Assembly: GCF_018812025.1 (NCBI RefSeq)
Contig: NC_063049.1
Span: forward strand, 41,095,503 to 41,159,502
Source: Megalobrama amblycephala
Taxonomy: Eukaryota; Chordata; Actinopteri; Cypriniformes; Xenocyprididae
DNA length: 64,000 nucleotides
Direction of reading: 5' to 3'
The position numbers and the translations under genes are program-made. The notes beneath the pieces were generated by a model. That model ran no database searches. It saw only the letters and a list, made by a program, of their open reading frames with translations, and was not told the origin of the DNA. How positions within the stretch are numbered: the first letter of the stretch is position 1; the number at the start of each line of letters is the position of its first letter. Positions 46,340 through 58,551 of this stretch are shown piece after piece.

Positions 46340-47632
46340 GCAAATAATTGTTTGTTTTCTGTGTGAATATATTTTGAAATGTAATTTATTCCTGTGATCA
46401 AAGCTGAATTTTCAGCAACATTACTCCAGTCTTCAGTGCACATGATCCTTCTAATATGCTGATTTGGTGCTTAAATTTGCTGTAGAACGTCTTTTCAAAA
46501 GATGTAATATAAGTCTAAGGTGTCCCCTGAATGTGTCTGTGAAGTTTCAGCTCAAAATACCCCATAGATTTTTTTTTTTTTATACATTTTTTTAACTGCC
46601 TATTTTGGGGCATCATTAACTATGCACTGATTCAGGCTGCGCGGACCCTTTAAATCTCTCGCTCAAATGGATAACCCTCAAATGGATCTTTACAAGATCT
46701 TCGTCATGCATGCTGCATGCATGGATCGGATCATGTGAGTACAGTATTTATTTGGATGTTTACATTTGATTCTGAATGAGTTTGATAGTGCTCCCTGGCT
46801 AAAGCTAACATTACACACTGTTGGAGAGATTTATAAAGAATGAAGATGTGTTTATGAATTATACAGACTGCAAGTGTTTAAAAAATGAAAATAATAGTGA
46901 CGGCTCTTGTCTCCGCAAATACAGTAATAAACGATGGTAACTTTAACCACATTTAACAGTACATTAGCAACATGCTAACAAAACATTTAGAAAGACAATT
47001 AACAAATATCACTAAAAATATCATGATATTATGGATCATGTCAGTTATTATTGCTCCATCTGCCATTTTTCGCTGTTGTTCTTGCTTGCTTACCTAGTCT
47101 GATGATTCAGCTGTGCACAGATCCAGATGTTAATACTGGCTGCCCTTGTGTAATGCTTGAACATGAGCTGGCATATGCAAATATTGGGGGCGTACATATT
47201 AATGATCCCAACTGTTACGTAACAGTCGGTGTTATGTTGAGATTCGCCTGTTCTTCAGAGGTCTTTTAAACAAATGAGATTTATATAAGAAGGAGGAAGC
47301 AATGGTGTTTGAGACTCACTGTATGTCATTTCCATGTACTGAACTCTTGTTATTCAACTATGCCGAAGTAAATTCAATTTTTGATTCTAGGGCACCTTTA
47401 AGAAACATTTCTTATTACTATCAATGTTGAAAACAGTTGTGCTCCTTAATATTTTTGACAATGATGTATTTTTTCAGGATTCTTTGAATAATAGAAAGTT
47501 CAAAAGAGCAGCATTTATAAATGCCTTTAATGTCACTTTTGATCAATTTTATATGTCCTTGCTGAATAAAAGTCTTAATTTCTCTCTCTCTCTCAAAAAA
47601 CAACAACAACAACTTTGAAACGGTAGTGTACA
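46340..47632 (+). repeat. Interspersed repeat family C, copy 5, split by a TTAA element
   Basis: The left part has GTAATTTATTCCTGTGATCA and the break comes at GATTTGGTGCTTAA. The right part resumes at TTAAGAAACATTTCTTATTA and ends GAAACGGTAGTGT. Removing 46475-47397 and one TTAA restores the family C sequence. Confidence 0.8.
46475..47397. mobile_element. TTAA-flanked transposon, family A copy 2
   Basis: Lies between TTAA at 46471-46474 and TTAA at 47398-47401. The left end is degenerate (ATTTGCTGTAGAACG) and the right end is TTCTAGGGCACCT. The interior is closely similar to 3908-4874 and 60846-61799. Confidence 0.88.
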
Positions 47633-47639
47633 TCTGTGA

Positions 47640-48395
47640 AAACAAGTCTTATGCTACATCCTTTTTGTTTCTCAATTGAATGTATCTTGCTTCATCAATG
47701 TTTAGATGTTTTACTGGAAACCAAGACACATATACTGATGAAGAAGATTATTTTTACAGTGTAAAAAAGATGATTGTGTTATCCTCAGCTAGGACACCTT
47801 GTGAGTCAAGGCCGCTACTGAAGTCACAAAATTCTTTTTCTAAGAACCCTTTTTTTAAAAAGAGATTTTTATCAGAACTGTCAAATCCTTGTAGACCTGA
47901 GGTTTCTGCATAATGCACTGCCTACGTCCATTGCTTTTCTAATTCGTTTGGTCTCGCTCTCTGTCCTCATCGCTGTGTTCGACTGTCAATCCTTCCGTCT
48001 CTATTACTGCGACACGCAACGCAAATCAAACACACGCTGGTTTCTATTGTGATTTGATGTATCAAGGCAGCAATTACTGTATAAATCAATGAGTTTGGAA
48101 TTATACATGAATTTGACACTGAGTGCGTTTGGTCCTCACACAGTGTTTAAACGCAGAACAGTCAGAATTTATCAGCTTTGATCGTTTGCTCTAATGAGAC
48201 GTTGACATAACAAGTTCGCGTGCCGCACAAGTGCCTCATTTGCCTCATTGAAATTATATTGGCTGATCAATCTGATGGCACTCAGACAGCTGGATGGGAA
48301 CTGCTGAGTAAATAGCATTAGTCTTTCCAACAGAAGATCTTAAGGCTTGGCTAAATATGACTGATAACTGAAAGAGATGGAGCAGGATGACTTAA
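47640..48395. other. xirp2 intron, nothing recognised
   Basis: The open frame 47680-47913 on the plus strand has no recognised domain. No transposon ends are visible. Confidence 0.4.
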
Positions 48396-48397
48396 GC

Positions 48398-48505
48398 CCC
48401 ATTTGCACCTGGTATTAAGATCTGTCTTGAGCGATTAGTTCACAAGTGGTCACCTGAGACCGATCGCTGTTTACACCTGGTATTTACATCTCAAATGAGA
48501 CTCTT
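48398..48505. repeat. Small inverted-type repeat fragment
   Basis: CATTTGCACCTGGTATTAAGA and GTTTACACCTGGTATTTACA both occur within 80 bp in the same orientation, with related surroundings. It looks like the remnant of a MITE family that begins with such a string. Low certainty. Confidence 0.4.
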
Positions 48506-48578
48506 AAGATCGTATCAGATTTCACTCATGTGTGTTTGTGTGTGTTTGTGTTTGTGTTTGTGTTTGTGTGTAGCGTAC

Positions 48579-48709
48579 CGTGCTGGAGAAGCTGTTTTTG
48601 TCCTGTTTGGAAACAGCTGCCTGGTACACAGCCATGCGGTTCTTCAGTGGGACGGGTTCGGAGTGAGCGCTCTCGTCAAGCGCACCTGCCTTAGATGCTG
48701 CAACGCTGC
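48579..48709 (-). CDS. xirp2: xirp2 first coding exon, with start Met at 48635
   Basis: The acceptor is TTTACCCCTGCAG|GCAGCG and the donor is AGCACG|GTACGC. The frame reads SVAASKAGALDESAHSEPVP, then LKNRMAVYQAAVSKQDKNSF and SST, ending in phase 0. The Met of MAVYQAAVSK corresponds to the usual XIRP2 start (M-x-x-YQAAVS). I propose it as the initiator because the only upstream exon I can find is noncoding. The frame is open upstream of that Met, so a longer N-terminus from an unseen exon is possible. The donor GTACGC is unusual but in perfect phase. Confidence 0.85.
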
Positions 48710-49017
48710 CTGCAGGGGTAAATACATCAACAGACAAAATAAACTAATTAGATTTGTATATTTTCTTAAGAAAAAAAAGAGTGATGCTTGCCTGTGCAGT
48801 ATTTTTTTAATCACCATCATAACTGATCTGAGTGGTTGCTAGGCTGTTCTGGGTGGTTACTAGGGTCTTCTAGGTGGTTGCTTAGGAGTTGCTAAGCAAG
48901 TCTAGGTGGTTGCTAAGTGATCTAAGTAGAAGTTCTGGGTAGTTTTTAGGTGGTTTTGGTTTTAAGTGGATTCTAAGGTCTTCTGGGTTGTTGCTAAGTG
49001 ATCTTAGTGGTTATTAA

Positions 49018-50507
49018 AGGCAGGGTAGGTAAGAAATTTTGTTCCAAATTTGTTTAAACTTTCTATATATATACATGCATAATTAAAATGTAAGAACTCT
49101 GTAAAAAGAGTATAAAAATCGGGACTCTAGACCGTTTATCTGTATTAAACAAGCTCATTATTTCCATCCGGGACGAAACATAGGATTGGCTAGGCGGCTG
49201 TCACTCTCTCGCAACCATGGCAACCACCCTTTTGCCACACATGACCTGCCCACTTGCGCGCGCACGTTTGATTTGGGGAATCCAAGAGGCATGGATCCTA
49301 GGAATACCAAAACAATGGCAGAGAAACAGCAAGCTAAATTCACAGTATCGGCCTATGCAGTTAGTGAAGGCAAACCAGGCAAAAAAAGGAAGACAGTAAC
49401 AGTACAAGAAAAGGCAATGAACAAAAAGTCTTTGGATAAACAAAGAAATAAAACGCGAGTTAATATCGGCGTGGCTTTCCAGCGATGGCGAGAACTGAGG
49501 GAACTCAAGGGGCTGAAAAGTGACTCCTTGATGGCTTTATTTCTGCTGGACAGGTAAATCTTTCTTTTTGTATTTTGATCATACATATTTTTTGTTTATT
49601 TTTCATGAAGCATGTGTCATTAGCACACGTAGCTGCGTAATATAGCTAACATAACATTACTTAGCGAGCCGTAGTAGAGACGATAAATAATGATAGCTAT
49701 AGTGTTGAATTGTGCATAATTTTACCCTCTGTCTAACTCTTTTACCATGTTCACCTGTAAGTTTACCTGCACGTTTTTTTTTCGCCTTTGTTTTGTTTTT
49801 ATATTCTCTACCTATGTTTACTGATGTCTTTATCTTGTATCTGTGTGTGTCGTACACACTTTGTTGTATGTGTGTGTTATTATTTTGTGTCTGCAATGCA
49901 GTTGTGAGTTGATATTTGAGTGTATGTTACTCTGTTGATCTGTAGAACAACTGTATATGTTATGAATCTTACACGAAATTCATCTTCATCACAGTGTAAA
50001 TGATGGTAATGGAAAAACGTGTATCATGCAACCTGTTTTTAGCTTTGCCTTATAGATAGCTCGTTAGCGAATCAAAAATATATATTTTAAACTTTACCAA
50101 TATCAATATGCTAGCTTGATAGTGAGTACTAAAATACATCTTGTTTGTTTATCTTCATAATTATAAAGTTATTTTTATTACATGTGATTCTGACATGATG
50201 TCACTACATGCCGTGCTCCTTCCTCTCCGCTCGTCTCAGGTAAATAATGCGTCTTCCAGCTCAGTGGTCGGAGTCACACGTTCATGCGTTTTGGGGGCGT
50301 GGCTTTGGAAGGAGCCCAGAAGGGAGGGGGTGGAGTGAATGGAAATAATGAGCTGTCTTTAAAACAGTCGTGAGAGGTCTACAGACACTCGATTTTTATA
50401 CTTTCTTTTTCAGAGTACTTACATTTTAATTATGTATTGATATATAAATAAAGTTTAAACAAATTTTGAAAAAAAGTTTTTTATACATTTTTTTGCCTAC
50501 CCTGCCT
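49018..50507. mobile_element. TTAA-flanked transposon, family E, with a partial coding frame
   Basis: TTAA (49014-49017) precedes AGGCAGGGTAGG and the far end reads CCTACCCTGCCT before TTAA (50508-50511). The inverted repeats extend about 130 bp with gaps, including GTTTAAACTTT and the AATTAAAATGTAAG string on both sides. It holds an open frame with a splice donor, and long AT-rich sequence after it. Confidence 0.88.
49186..49553 (+). CDS. Transposon-borne exon-like frame, unknown function
   Basis: The frame may start at ATG 49186 or, better, at one of the later Met such as MDPRNTKTMAEKQQAKFTVS. It continues through a lysine-rich part to RVNIGVAFQRWRELRELKGL and KSDSLMALFLLDR. Directly after LLDR comes AG|GTAAAT, a good splice donor, so this looks like the first exon of a multi-exon transposon-encoded protein. 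The RVNIGxAFxRWRxLRxxKGL pattern is one that I recall from multi-copy fish proteins of unknown role; that is memory, not a search. No downstream exon with catalytic residues is visible in the element. Confidence 0.45.
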
Positions 50508-51590
50508 TTAAGGGGTTGCTAGGGTGTTATGGGTGGATACAAACTGGTTGCTATGGTGTTTGAGTGGTTGCAAAGTAATCTGTGCATAATCTGCTAAGGT
50601 GCTTTGGTTTGTTGTTAACTGGTTGCTGAAATGTTCTGGGTGGTTTCTAGGGTCTTCAGGGTGGTTGCTAAGTAATCTGAGTGGTTGCTAAGGGGTTGCT
50701 AAGGTGCTTTGGCTTGTTGTTACCTGGTTGCTAGAATGTTTTGGGTGGTTTCTAGGGTCTTCAGGGTGGTTACTAACTGGTTGCTAGGCTATTTTGGGTG
50801 GTTGCTAAGTGGTTGTTAAGGTGTTCTGGGTGGCTTCTAGGAGTTGCTAAGCAGTTCTAGGTGGTTGCTAAATGATCTAAGTGGTAGCTAGGCTGTTCTG
50901 GGCAGTAGCAAACTGTTTGTTAGGGTGTTTTGTGGTTTCTAGGGTCTTCTGGGTGGTAATTACCTGATTGCTAGGCTATTTTGGGTGGTTGCTAAGTGGT
51001 TGTTATGGTGTTCTGGGTGGCTTCTAGGGTCTTCTGGGTGGTTGCTAAGGAGGTATGGGTGGTTGCTACGTATTCTAAGTGGTAGCTAGAGTGTTCTGGG
51101 TATTTTTTAGGTGGTTTCTAAGGTCTTCTGGGTGATTGCTAATTAATTTGAGTGGTTGTTAAGGGGTTGCTAGGATGTTTTGGGTGGTTCCAAAGTGGTT
51201 GATAGGGTGTTTGATTGGTTGCTATGGTCTTCTGGGTGGTTGCTAAGTAATTTGAGTGGTGGCTAAGGCATTGCTAAGGTGCCTTGGTTTGCTGTTAACT
51301 GGCTGGTCTTCTGGGTTATTGTTAATTGGTTGCTAGGCTATTTTGGGTGGTTGTTAGGGTGTTGTGGGTGGTTTCTAGGGTCTTCTGGGTGGTTGCTAAG
51401 GAGTTGCTAAATGGTTCTGGGTGATTGCTAAGTGATCTAAGTGGTAGCTATGCTGGACTGGGTAGTTGCTAACTGTTTGCTAGGGTGTTCTGGGTGGTTG
51501 CTGAGTCATTTGAGTGGTTTCAATGGTCTTCTGGGTGGTTACTAACTGGTTGCTAAGGTGTTTAGGTTGGTTGCTAACATGCAAAAGTTC

Positions 51591-53382
51591 AATACTTAGT
51601 GTTAGGTGTTTATTCAAACCTCTAACTGTAATTTCAACAATACTAAAAGCGATGCTGACTTGGCAAACACTATCAAATTATACCAGGTCATTAGTTCATA
51701 AAAGCAAGATTAACTGCAGGGCAGATTGAAACAGAGTCAGATTGTTCTACGATGTAATCCTTGATGAATATATAAATCCCCAGAGCTATATTACTATTTA
51801 AAACCGTCAGATGTTTTACACACGATTTATACGTCCTCACTTTGTAGAAACAACCCTTAGATTAATGCACCAGGTTTTTTAGGTGGAACGTGATTCTAAA
51901 ACTTCAATAAAGACTGATTACAGCAATCTGGGAGTCATACAGTGGCTTCATTAAGACTTTAATTGTGTTGCTCATTAAAAAAAGGAGATGAATTGCTTTA
52001 TCCACAACAAATGACAGTTCACTAATGACTCGACAATACAATGACAACATTCTGCACTCGACAGCCGGGCTAAATTGAATAATCAGGAATCCTATTCAGT
52101 ATTCAGCCAAGCACCTTACAAGGAATTCATATTCTTGGATGAAGAGCAGATACGTGCTTAATATCACATGTGACCAGAGGTCATGTTTGCAAAAGGTCAA
52201 ATGGTCCTACATTAACTGCAAGAGTTTGCATATCTACACAGGTTGCAATTCTAGCTAAGACAACAGACTATCTGTCAACGCTGTCTCAAAGGCCAGACAC
52301 CTCCGAGTCGTTCTAGGATGAAGTCACGCTGTATTTCTAACAAGCCTAAACATAGCCGGAGGTGAGACCTTAATGGGAGATGTTGTGAGGTGGTGGAGAA
52401 ACTTTCATAACCAAAGGCGATCTCGCTTCATTCCAGGAGCATCACCGAGATCAATTACACCATCAGCCCATCACTAACACAACTAAACAGTGTCGAATAT
52501 GAAAACACGTCTTTCTGGCAGTTGTGAAACCTCATTAAGTTAATGAGCTGTTGGCATCTCGAACGGTTTACGCATCAGAACCGAACATCTAATGCCACCC
52601 TCTGTGTTAGCGTGTTTATATTGATGTATAGGCAAAGAAAAATGCATTAATGTTGGTGTACAACAGCCCAATTCCTCTGAAGGACTCAAATTTGAACTGA
52701 CTAAGAGGTGTATAATAGCCTGTCACATGTGATTGAACACGTTTCTGACATACAGCTCAGCTAATGCAGTTCTGTAGTGCTTGTTAAAACATTTCCACGC
52801 TCCTCTACAATAAGTTCTCTAACAAAAACTAGTGAGCCAAATTCAGCCATGTATCATGGATACGCATCATCACAGTCCGTGAAAAGGGTCCAGATTAGTA
52901 TCCATTTAAATTCATTAAAATATCCAATGTTTGTGTGGCAGTTTTGGAACAGAGCTTATATTTGTTTAAAGAGTAGCATTGATTTTTAAATAAATCCGGC
53001 ACACTCTCGAATAGAAGAATCATCTACTATAACAAGCACTTTCAACAACAACAACAACAACAACAAAAAAAAAAGAAGAATAAAAAGAAGAAGAAGAAAT
53101 ATATTTTTCTGAAGATAGCAATTAAAATAAATGATTGCACTGTTGTTGTGTTAGCAAAGGCATGAATATGAGATGCGGTGTGGGTTTTATTTGTGTTTCA
53201 TTATTAAGAAAACCATTCACAGCACTGACAGCAGCATTGTGGGAAATGCTTTGGTGTCTTCATTAGAGTGACAGTCTAAGCCGGGAATCTGATCACATGC
53301 CAGTAGACGAAACATGATCAGGATGAGTGCAAGAATCTGTTGCTTGCTAATGCTGGTGAACTATTCATATCAAACAAACATA

Positions 53383-53414
<32 letters not shown>

Positions 53415-53560
53415 GTAAATGCACCAACAAAACAGTTGTTGAAATAAAAATCCTGAAACAACATAAGCAATATTCAATTATTTGAGTTCACTAGGAATCC
53501 TACATTCAGATTAATAAACATGTAACAATCCGTAACTCAATTGTACGTTTGTAAAAACAA
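51591..53560. other. xirp2 intron, nothing recognised
   Basis: Unique-looking sequence with CAA and GAA-rich runs near 53050-53095 and a poly-A run near 53387-53413. No splice-bounded coding sequence was found on the minus strand. Confidence 0.4.
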
Positions 53561-53565
53561 ACAGC

Positions 53566-53567
<2 letters not shown>

Positions 53568-53612
<45 letters not shown>
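53568..53612. repeat. (TA)n microsatellite
   Basis: A TA run followed by CATACA variants. The string after it (TTCTTTCTGGTTCTTGATTGG, from about 53640) looks like the start of another fish repeat that I cannot delimit. Confidence 0.9.
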
Positions 53613-53618
<6 letters not shown>

Positions 53619-53639
53619 CATACATGTACACATACAACA

Positions 53640-54330
53640 GTTCTTTCTGGTTCTTGATTGGCCGAGAGCTGTGCAATATTCTAGTGTTAACAGCACTCCT
53701 ACCTTTTCACCACTTGTCTTTTAATCCACTGTATTTTTTTTTACAAATACTACACATTGTACCACAAACTGTAGTTTTAAGAGTTTTTTTAGGTGAGAAT
53801 GTAGTTGTTTAGGCATGAAATATGTGACTCATATTTAATCATAGCGCCTATTTTACAATTTGTTTAGACATTTTCAGAGATGCGTTTTCGGACAGTGCTC
53901 GTGTACCCGCCGAGAACAGCTTCATCTCAGCCAGTGCTTCGGTGATTTGCTGCTGGCTTTTACAGTGGTTAAACATGAGATATAATTAATTTTGGGTCTT
54001 ATTAATCTATTACTTGTTCCTGAGCAAATCGAATTGGGAAATGTTAAATTTAATAATTTAATATTAGGACTATATTTAACTTATATCCTGTAGAGCACTG
54101 CTTTTGTATGTTTGACTGAATCGTACACTTGTGTTTATTTACCATTGTCATTTATAATGGCTATTGTTGTTAATTTAAATATTGTTGTTCGGTAAATAAT
54201 AGTTTATATAAATAATATGTTGTATTTGTAGAAAGGGTCCATTAGTGCATAATTTGGATTGAGTGAAAGTTACACTAATACAGCATTAGATGGGGCAAAA
54301 CTTTACGAGTGAATGATTCAGTCGCAAAAG
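53640..54330. other. Intronic stretch, possible undelimited repeat
   Basis: Starts with the repeat-like string mentioned for the neighbouring microsatellite; otherwise AT-rich and without ends or frames I can support. Confidence 0.35.
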
Positions 54331-54338
54331 ACTTTTAA

Positions 54339-55247
54339 AGCTGCAGTCCGCAACTTTTTTTGGTTAAAAATGATCCAAAGTCAACTTTTGAACAAGTACA
54401 TAACCAGCCAGTGTTCAAAACTAATTATCTTGTCTCGATTCACAACAGTAAGCTTGTAATAATGTTTTATAATAAGAGCGACATGGCGGATTTCCGCAGG
54501 AAATTCAAGCATGCAGCAGTTCCTCCGTGCGTCATTACGTCACGTCCGTAAACAAAGGAAGGAGTCCCGTCGAGTCAGTTATATCGTGAGGAAGCTGCCG
54601 GTAGCGGCACATTTATAGTCTTTTCTCACAGCAGCTGAAATAATTAAACTTATCATTTTGATGGCGGATTGTAATCCAGAAACGTCCAAATGACAATCAT
54701 CAGTGACAAGTGGAGATTCACCCAAAGTCAAAAAGCAAAAGACTTCGGACTGTGGAGTGGCTACAGAAATTGAAATCTACAGGTAACGCTAATACACACT
54801 AAATACACATAGTCACGCAGTGCTGATGTTGTTAACATTAACAATTTGAGAACAAAGTATAACAGTAATAATAATTTGCACGGTTTGGTGTGATCAGAGC
54901 TAAGCGATCGTTAGATTTAATCATCATTGGCAGTGCAATTTATTGTAGGCCTAATGCTTTTTTCCTCAGTTGGTCAAAACAAAAGTGGCAGACATGTTAC
55001 TTACTTGTTTAGATGATATTTTCCAGTGAAAATTCTTATATTGGTCATACTTTCAAGACGTAGAATCTGTGATTCTGAAGTACAGTATCCACACCGTTGC
55101 GGTGACTGACAGCAAGCATTAGATTCATCCGCGCTGACGAGCTGTGCCGAGGCACAACGTACGTACAGATAACTGTTCCGCATATGATTGCAATCGCATG
55201 TTTCAAACAGAGATGGCGACAAAGAGGAAAAACTGCGGACAGCAGCT
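54339..55247. mobile_element. TTAA-flanked non-autonomous transposon, family F
   Basis: TTAA (54335-54338) precedes AGCTGCAGTCCGCAAC and the far end reads ACTGCGGACAGCAGCT before TTAA (55248-55251). The ends are inverse with small differences. The interior has short frames (for example 54360-54551) without a recognised domain. Confidence 0.82.
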
Positions 55248-55420
55248 TTAAATTGAAAGGGACTTTTGTAAACAAAGAACGTTGTTTTAGCGCTGAATGT
55301 TATGGAAAATTCCCTTAACTGTAAAAAGGACAAATACAAAGATCACTTTCCTCGGCGGACATACAAACAGATTTTTATAATGGATATAATATTATGGACA
55401 TTGACCTGAAGAAGGAATGT

Positions 55421-55632
55421 GGTAACACTTTATTTTAGTGCCGTAGTTACACATTACTACATGTAATTACTATAGTCATAACAGTATATTATGCATAATT
55501 ACAAGTAACTAACCCTAAACCAAACCCTAACCCTAACAGTAACTCTATAGTAAGTACATGTAGTTAATTAATAGTATTCAGTACTTACGTACTCAGTACA
55601 GTAACTATGGCACTGTAAAATAAAGTGTAACC
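55421..55632. mobile_element. Palindromic MITE with GGTAACACTTTATTTTA ends
   Basis: Starts GGTAACACTTTATTTTAGTG and ends with the inverse CACTGTAAAATAAAGTGTAACC. The centre contains a short AACCCTAA-type run near 55511-55536 and the flanks of it are also inversely repeated. Confidence 0.8.
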
Positions 55633-55639
55633 ATGAATG

Positions 55640-56320
55640 TTATATCAGACACAGGTAATGTTCGCTCAGGCGATCTCTCTCTCTCTCTTCCACAGCTTCC
55701 ACAGCTCTATCTGTATAGATCTGCTATACAGGTAATTTTATATATTCTATTTGTGCTGAAGCAGTATGTCTTACATGCTCACAGCAGATCTTATTATCTT
55801 CTATTTAAAAATAGGCTTCAATTTCTTTATGCAAAGTATAATTTTTTTTATTTCTTTTAATTTTGGACTGAAGAAAAACCAAGCAATTTTCTTGACAGAT
55901 TTTGTGAGATTTACCCAGTTATAATCTCACAACATCCATTATAGAGTGCACTAATGGCTGGCGATGTCTGCAGTTGCAGTAAAAGCAGCGGGGCCTGTCA
56001 TTACATAAAATGCTGTATTGCAGCACAATCAGCAAAACGGACTCTTCATTAACTTTTAATGATTTCGTTCCATTTAAAGACTTATTTATGGCACTGAAGC
56101 ATTTATTAAATAGGTACATAAAGATGAATAAAACGCTTGTGTCAGGTGCCGTGTTTTGGGTTCACTTCTGTATAAATGTGCTGGCAGCCCAGAGCTTTAA
56201 ATGGTCTGTAAATGAAATATACGCTTTAATGGCTGTGCTGTTTGGTCAGGCATTACTATGTGTTCCTATAAGTTATTCCAGTGTCACATTTAGTAATTTC
56301 ATTTACTTACTTAATTATTT
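55640..56320. other. xirp2 intron, nothing recognised
   Basis: Short CT run near 55676-55690 and otherwise plain intronic sequence. Confidence 0.4.
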
Positions 56321-56505
56321 GTCATGCAGCAGAAGCTTTTATCTAAAGCTTAAAGCACACTTATTATCCCCCAAGAGCAACCTGGGGTTAAGAGCTTTGC
56401 TCAAGGGCACTATGGAGTTTCATGCATCATCTCTTGTGGGTTTTGAGTCTACAATCTAGCAGTTTCCAGCCTGATCCTTCAGTATTAAGCTACACCATCA
56501 CTTTT
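56321..56505 (+). mobile_element. SINE-like repeat
   Basis: Contains GCAGCAGAAGCTTTTATCTAA, CCTGGGGTTAAGAGCTTTGC, TCAAGGGCACTATGG and a final AAGCTACACCATCAC. These are degenerate versions of motifs seen in fish V-type SINE tails. Confidence 0.6.
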
Positions 56506-56990
56506 TTACTTCAGTATTGTGGCATATTTCTGTGAAACAGGATTTTCAACAAGTCAAAATGGAAGGTAGTACTTGATCTTATCTTTCAGGAATTTATGGT
56601 ATAATGAAAAGTAGGCATTGCAGAGCAGAATGGAGTCACGTGGTAAGAGGAGAAGCTGCGTTCACACTGACAATGATTTAATCACTAGAGAACTCCAATA
56701 TCTGCACTCCCGCAACACTCACAACATCCCTTTACTGCTCATTTGATTATTACGAAGACAATCATGTTTTATGGGACAACAAAGATCAGACACATGCATT
56801 AAAATGGTCAATTATAATTTAATGTTTACTTCACAAAGCATAAAACCAATCAAATAAAAATTAGACTCTTCGTATCTTCAAATGATGAGAGAAAAAAATA
56901 AAGATGCTAGGTAAGGCTGCTGATAAAACAACTAACCAACATTTTGAAAAAACTATAATAATAATTATTATTACTATATATCCAAATGTA

Positions 56991-57357
56991 CAGTCAAACC
57001 AAAATGTATTCAGACACCTTGAACATTTCATTCATTATTACAGTTTATTCACTACAGTTTAAAAAATTGTAATAATATATGACAAGATCTCAGAGTTAAA
57101 CTGTCAAAAAAAAATATAATAATTTTAATTATTTCAGATAACACTTAAGCAAAACATTGTCAGGTCAAAGTGTCTGAATAATTTTTGGTTCCAATTTTTA
57201 ATCAATTTTACAGGTAGTCCACTGTATGAAGAATTTTTGGTATAATATGTCACAGTTTACTTTATTTTGCTATCCTCACTTACATAAATGAACTATAGTG
57301 TCCTGCACCCACTACTAAAAATATATCAAAATGTCTGAATAATTTTTGGTTTGACTG
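56991..57357. mobile_element. Tc1-like MITE, 367 bp
   Basis: Ends CAGTCAAACCAAAATG and AATTTTTGGTTTGACTG are inverse and flanked by TA (56989-56990 and 57358-57359). Internal halves also pair, including the TCTGAATAATTTTTGGTT strings. No coding frame. Confidence 0.85.
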
Positions 57358-57471
57358 TAAATAATAATATGTTTATTAAAATATATGTAAATATTGATGT
57401 TACTAAATGTTACTTGAACTGATTTAGTGGGGAAAAATTTGTAATTTTATTTACAGACAGACACTAAACGA

Positions 57472-57473
57472 TA

Positions 57474-57513
<40 letters not shown>

Positions 57514-57620
57514 CCCCAAGATACTAATTGAAGTACTGAAAATATGAATAAATAAATGTTGTTTTATTTATTCATATTTTCAGTACTTCATTCAGTATCT
57601 TGGGGGATATATATATAAGA
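57472..57620. repeat. (TA)n run followed by a short perfect-looking palindrome
   Basis: After a TA run and a T run, CCCCAAGATACTAATTGAAGT near 57516 pairs with the inverse string ending ATCTTGGGGG near 57604. It probably marks a small foldback element. Confidence 0.6.
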
Positions 57621-57624
57621 TTTT

Positions 57625-58545
57625 TTTTAGCTATATCATCCAGTCCTATATATAAATTAGCCCCAAAATGGTCAAAAGTACTAAAGTATGAAAATAGCTG
57701 TAATCATCCAGTCCTGAAGCCAGAAGACATTTCTCAAATGCACAGCAGTCATATGATGCATGATCATGGGAGGTGAAACATAACATCACCGGGTAAAGAG
57801 TACTCTATTTTAGCCGTGCTGGCGTGGGGGGTACGTTGGTGTAAACCCATCAACCTGTCAAGAAGGATGAGCAACCACAGACATCCACCACCCAAAATAA
57901 GCCTGGTAACAGCTACTCTTGTGCTTCCGAAGCATTTAAAATGTGGCTCTGTGCTAGAGAAGATGATGGAACATCCTTGTTCTTCATATTTAGGACAGTG
58001 CTCTATATGGCAGGCTTAGCTTACTACCGAGCTTGTGCCGGTTGAAAGCTTTCACCCTGAGAACGTACGAATCCTTACGCTTTAAACGTGTCAACAATCC
58101 AGGGCTATCTTGTAATGAGTTATGTACAGTCCAGAGCTCACATAACAGGAAAGTGAAGTAATCTAGGCGCCAAGTAGCCGCAAAAATAAATCTAACTTAT
58201 TTTAAACCAGGGTGGCTGGTGGGATCAGGTTTCTGAGGGAGAGCTGAAGAGTGTTAGAAGATCCACAGCGTGATGTGCTGAACGTCTGATTAAACTCAAA
58301 TGGAAGGTTTTATGAAAGATGGAGAAAATGCAACAATTAAGTGTTTACATACTAATGAACTAAATGAACTATATAAATATTTTAGTGCTGGCGATTCTAC
58401 CTTACTTGCTTATACTTTAAAGTAGTTAAACTGCAATTAAGCTATTCATTTGGAAAACATAGTTCACTACACAATAAGTGTACAAGCAATCAGAGCATTT
58501 ATCTGGCACAAAACCAACATGGATCTCAGTTAGGTATTTAAATAT
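57625..58545. other. xirp2 intron, nothing recognised
   Basis: Plain intronic sequence. The frame 57816-58019 has no recognised domain and no splice context. Confidence 0.4.
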
Positions 58546-58551
58546 AGATTT

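Larger units (their letters stand above)
48826..51590 (+). repeat. GGTGGTTGCTAAG-type minisatellite, split by a transposon
   Basis: Imperfect tandem units of about 20-25 bp built from GGTGGTTGCTAAG, GGTCTTCTGGGTGGTTGCTA and GGTTGCTAGGGTGTTTTGGG occupy about 48826-49013 and 50512-51590. The 1490-bp TTAA element at 49018-50507 sits between. The units vary a lot, so the array is old. Confidence 0.9.

Noticed and set aside
55511..55536. Interstitial telomeric repeat
   Set aside because: Only three or four imperfect AACCCTAA-like units, inside a palindromic MITE.
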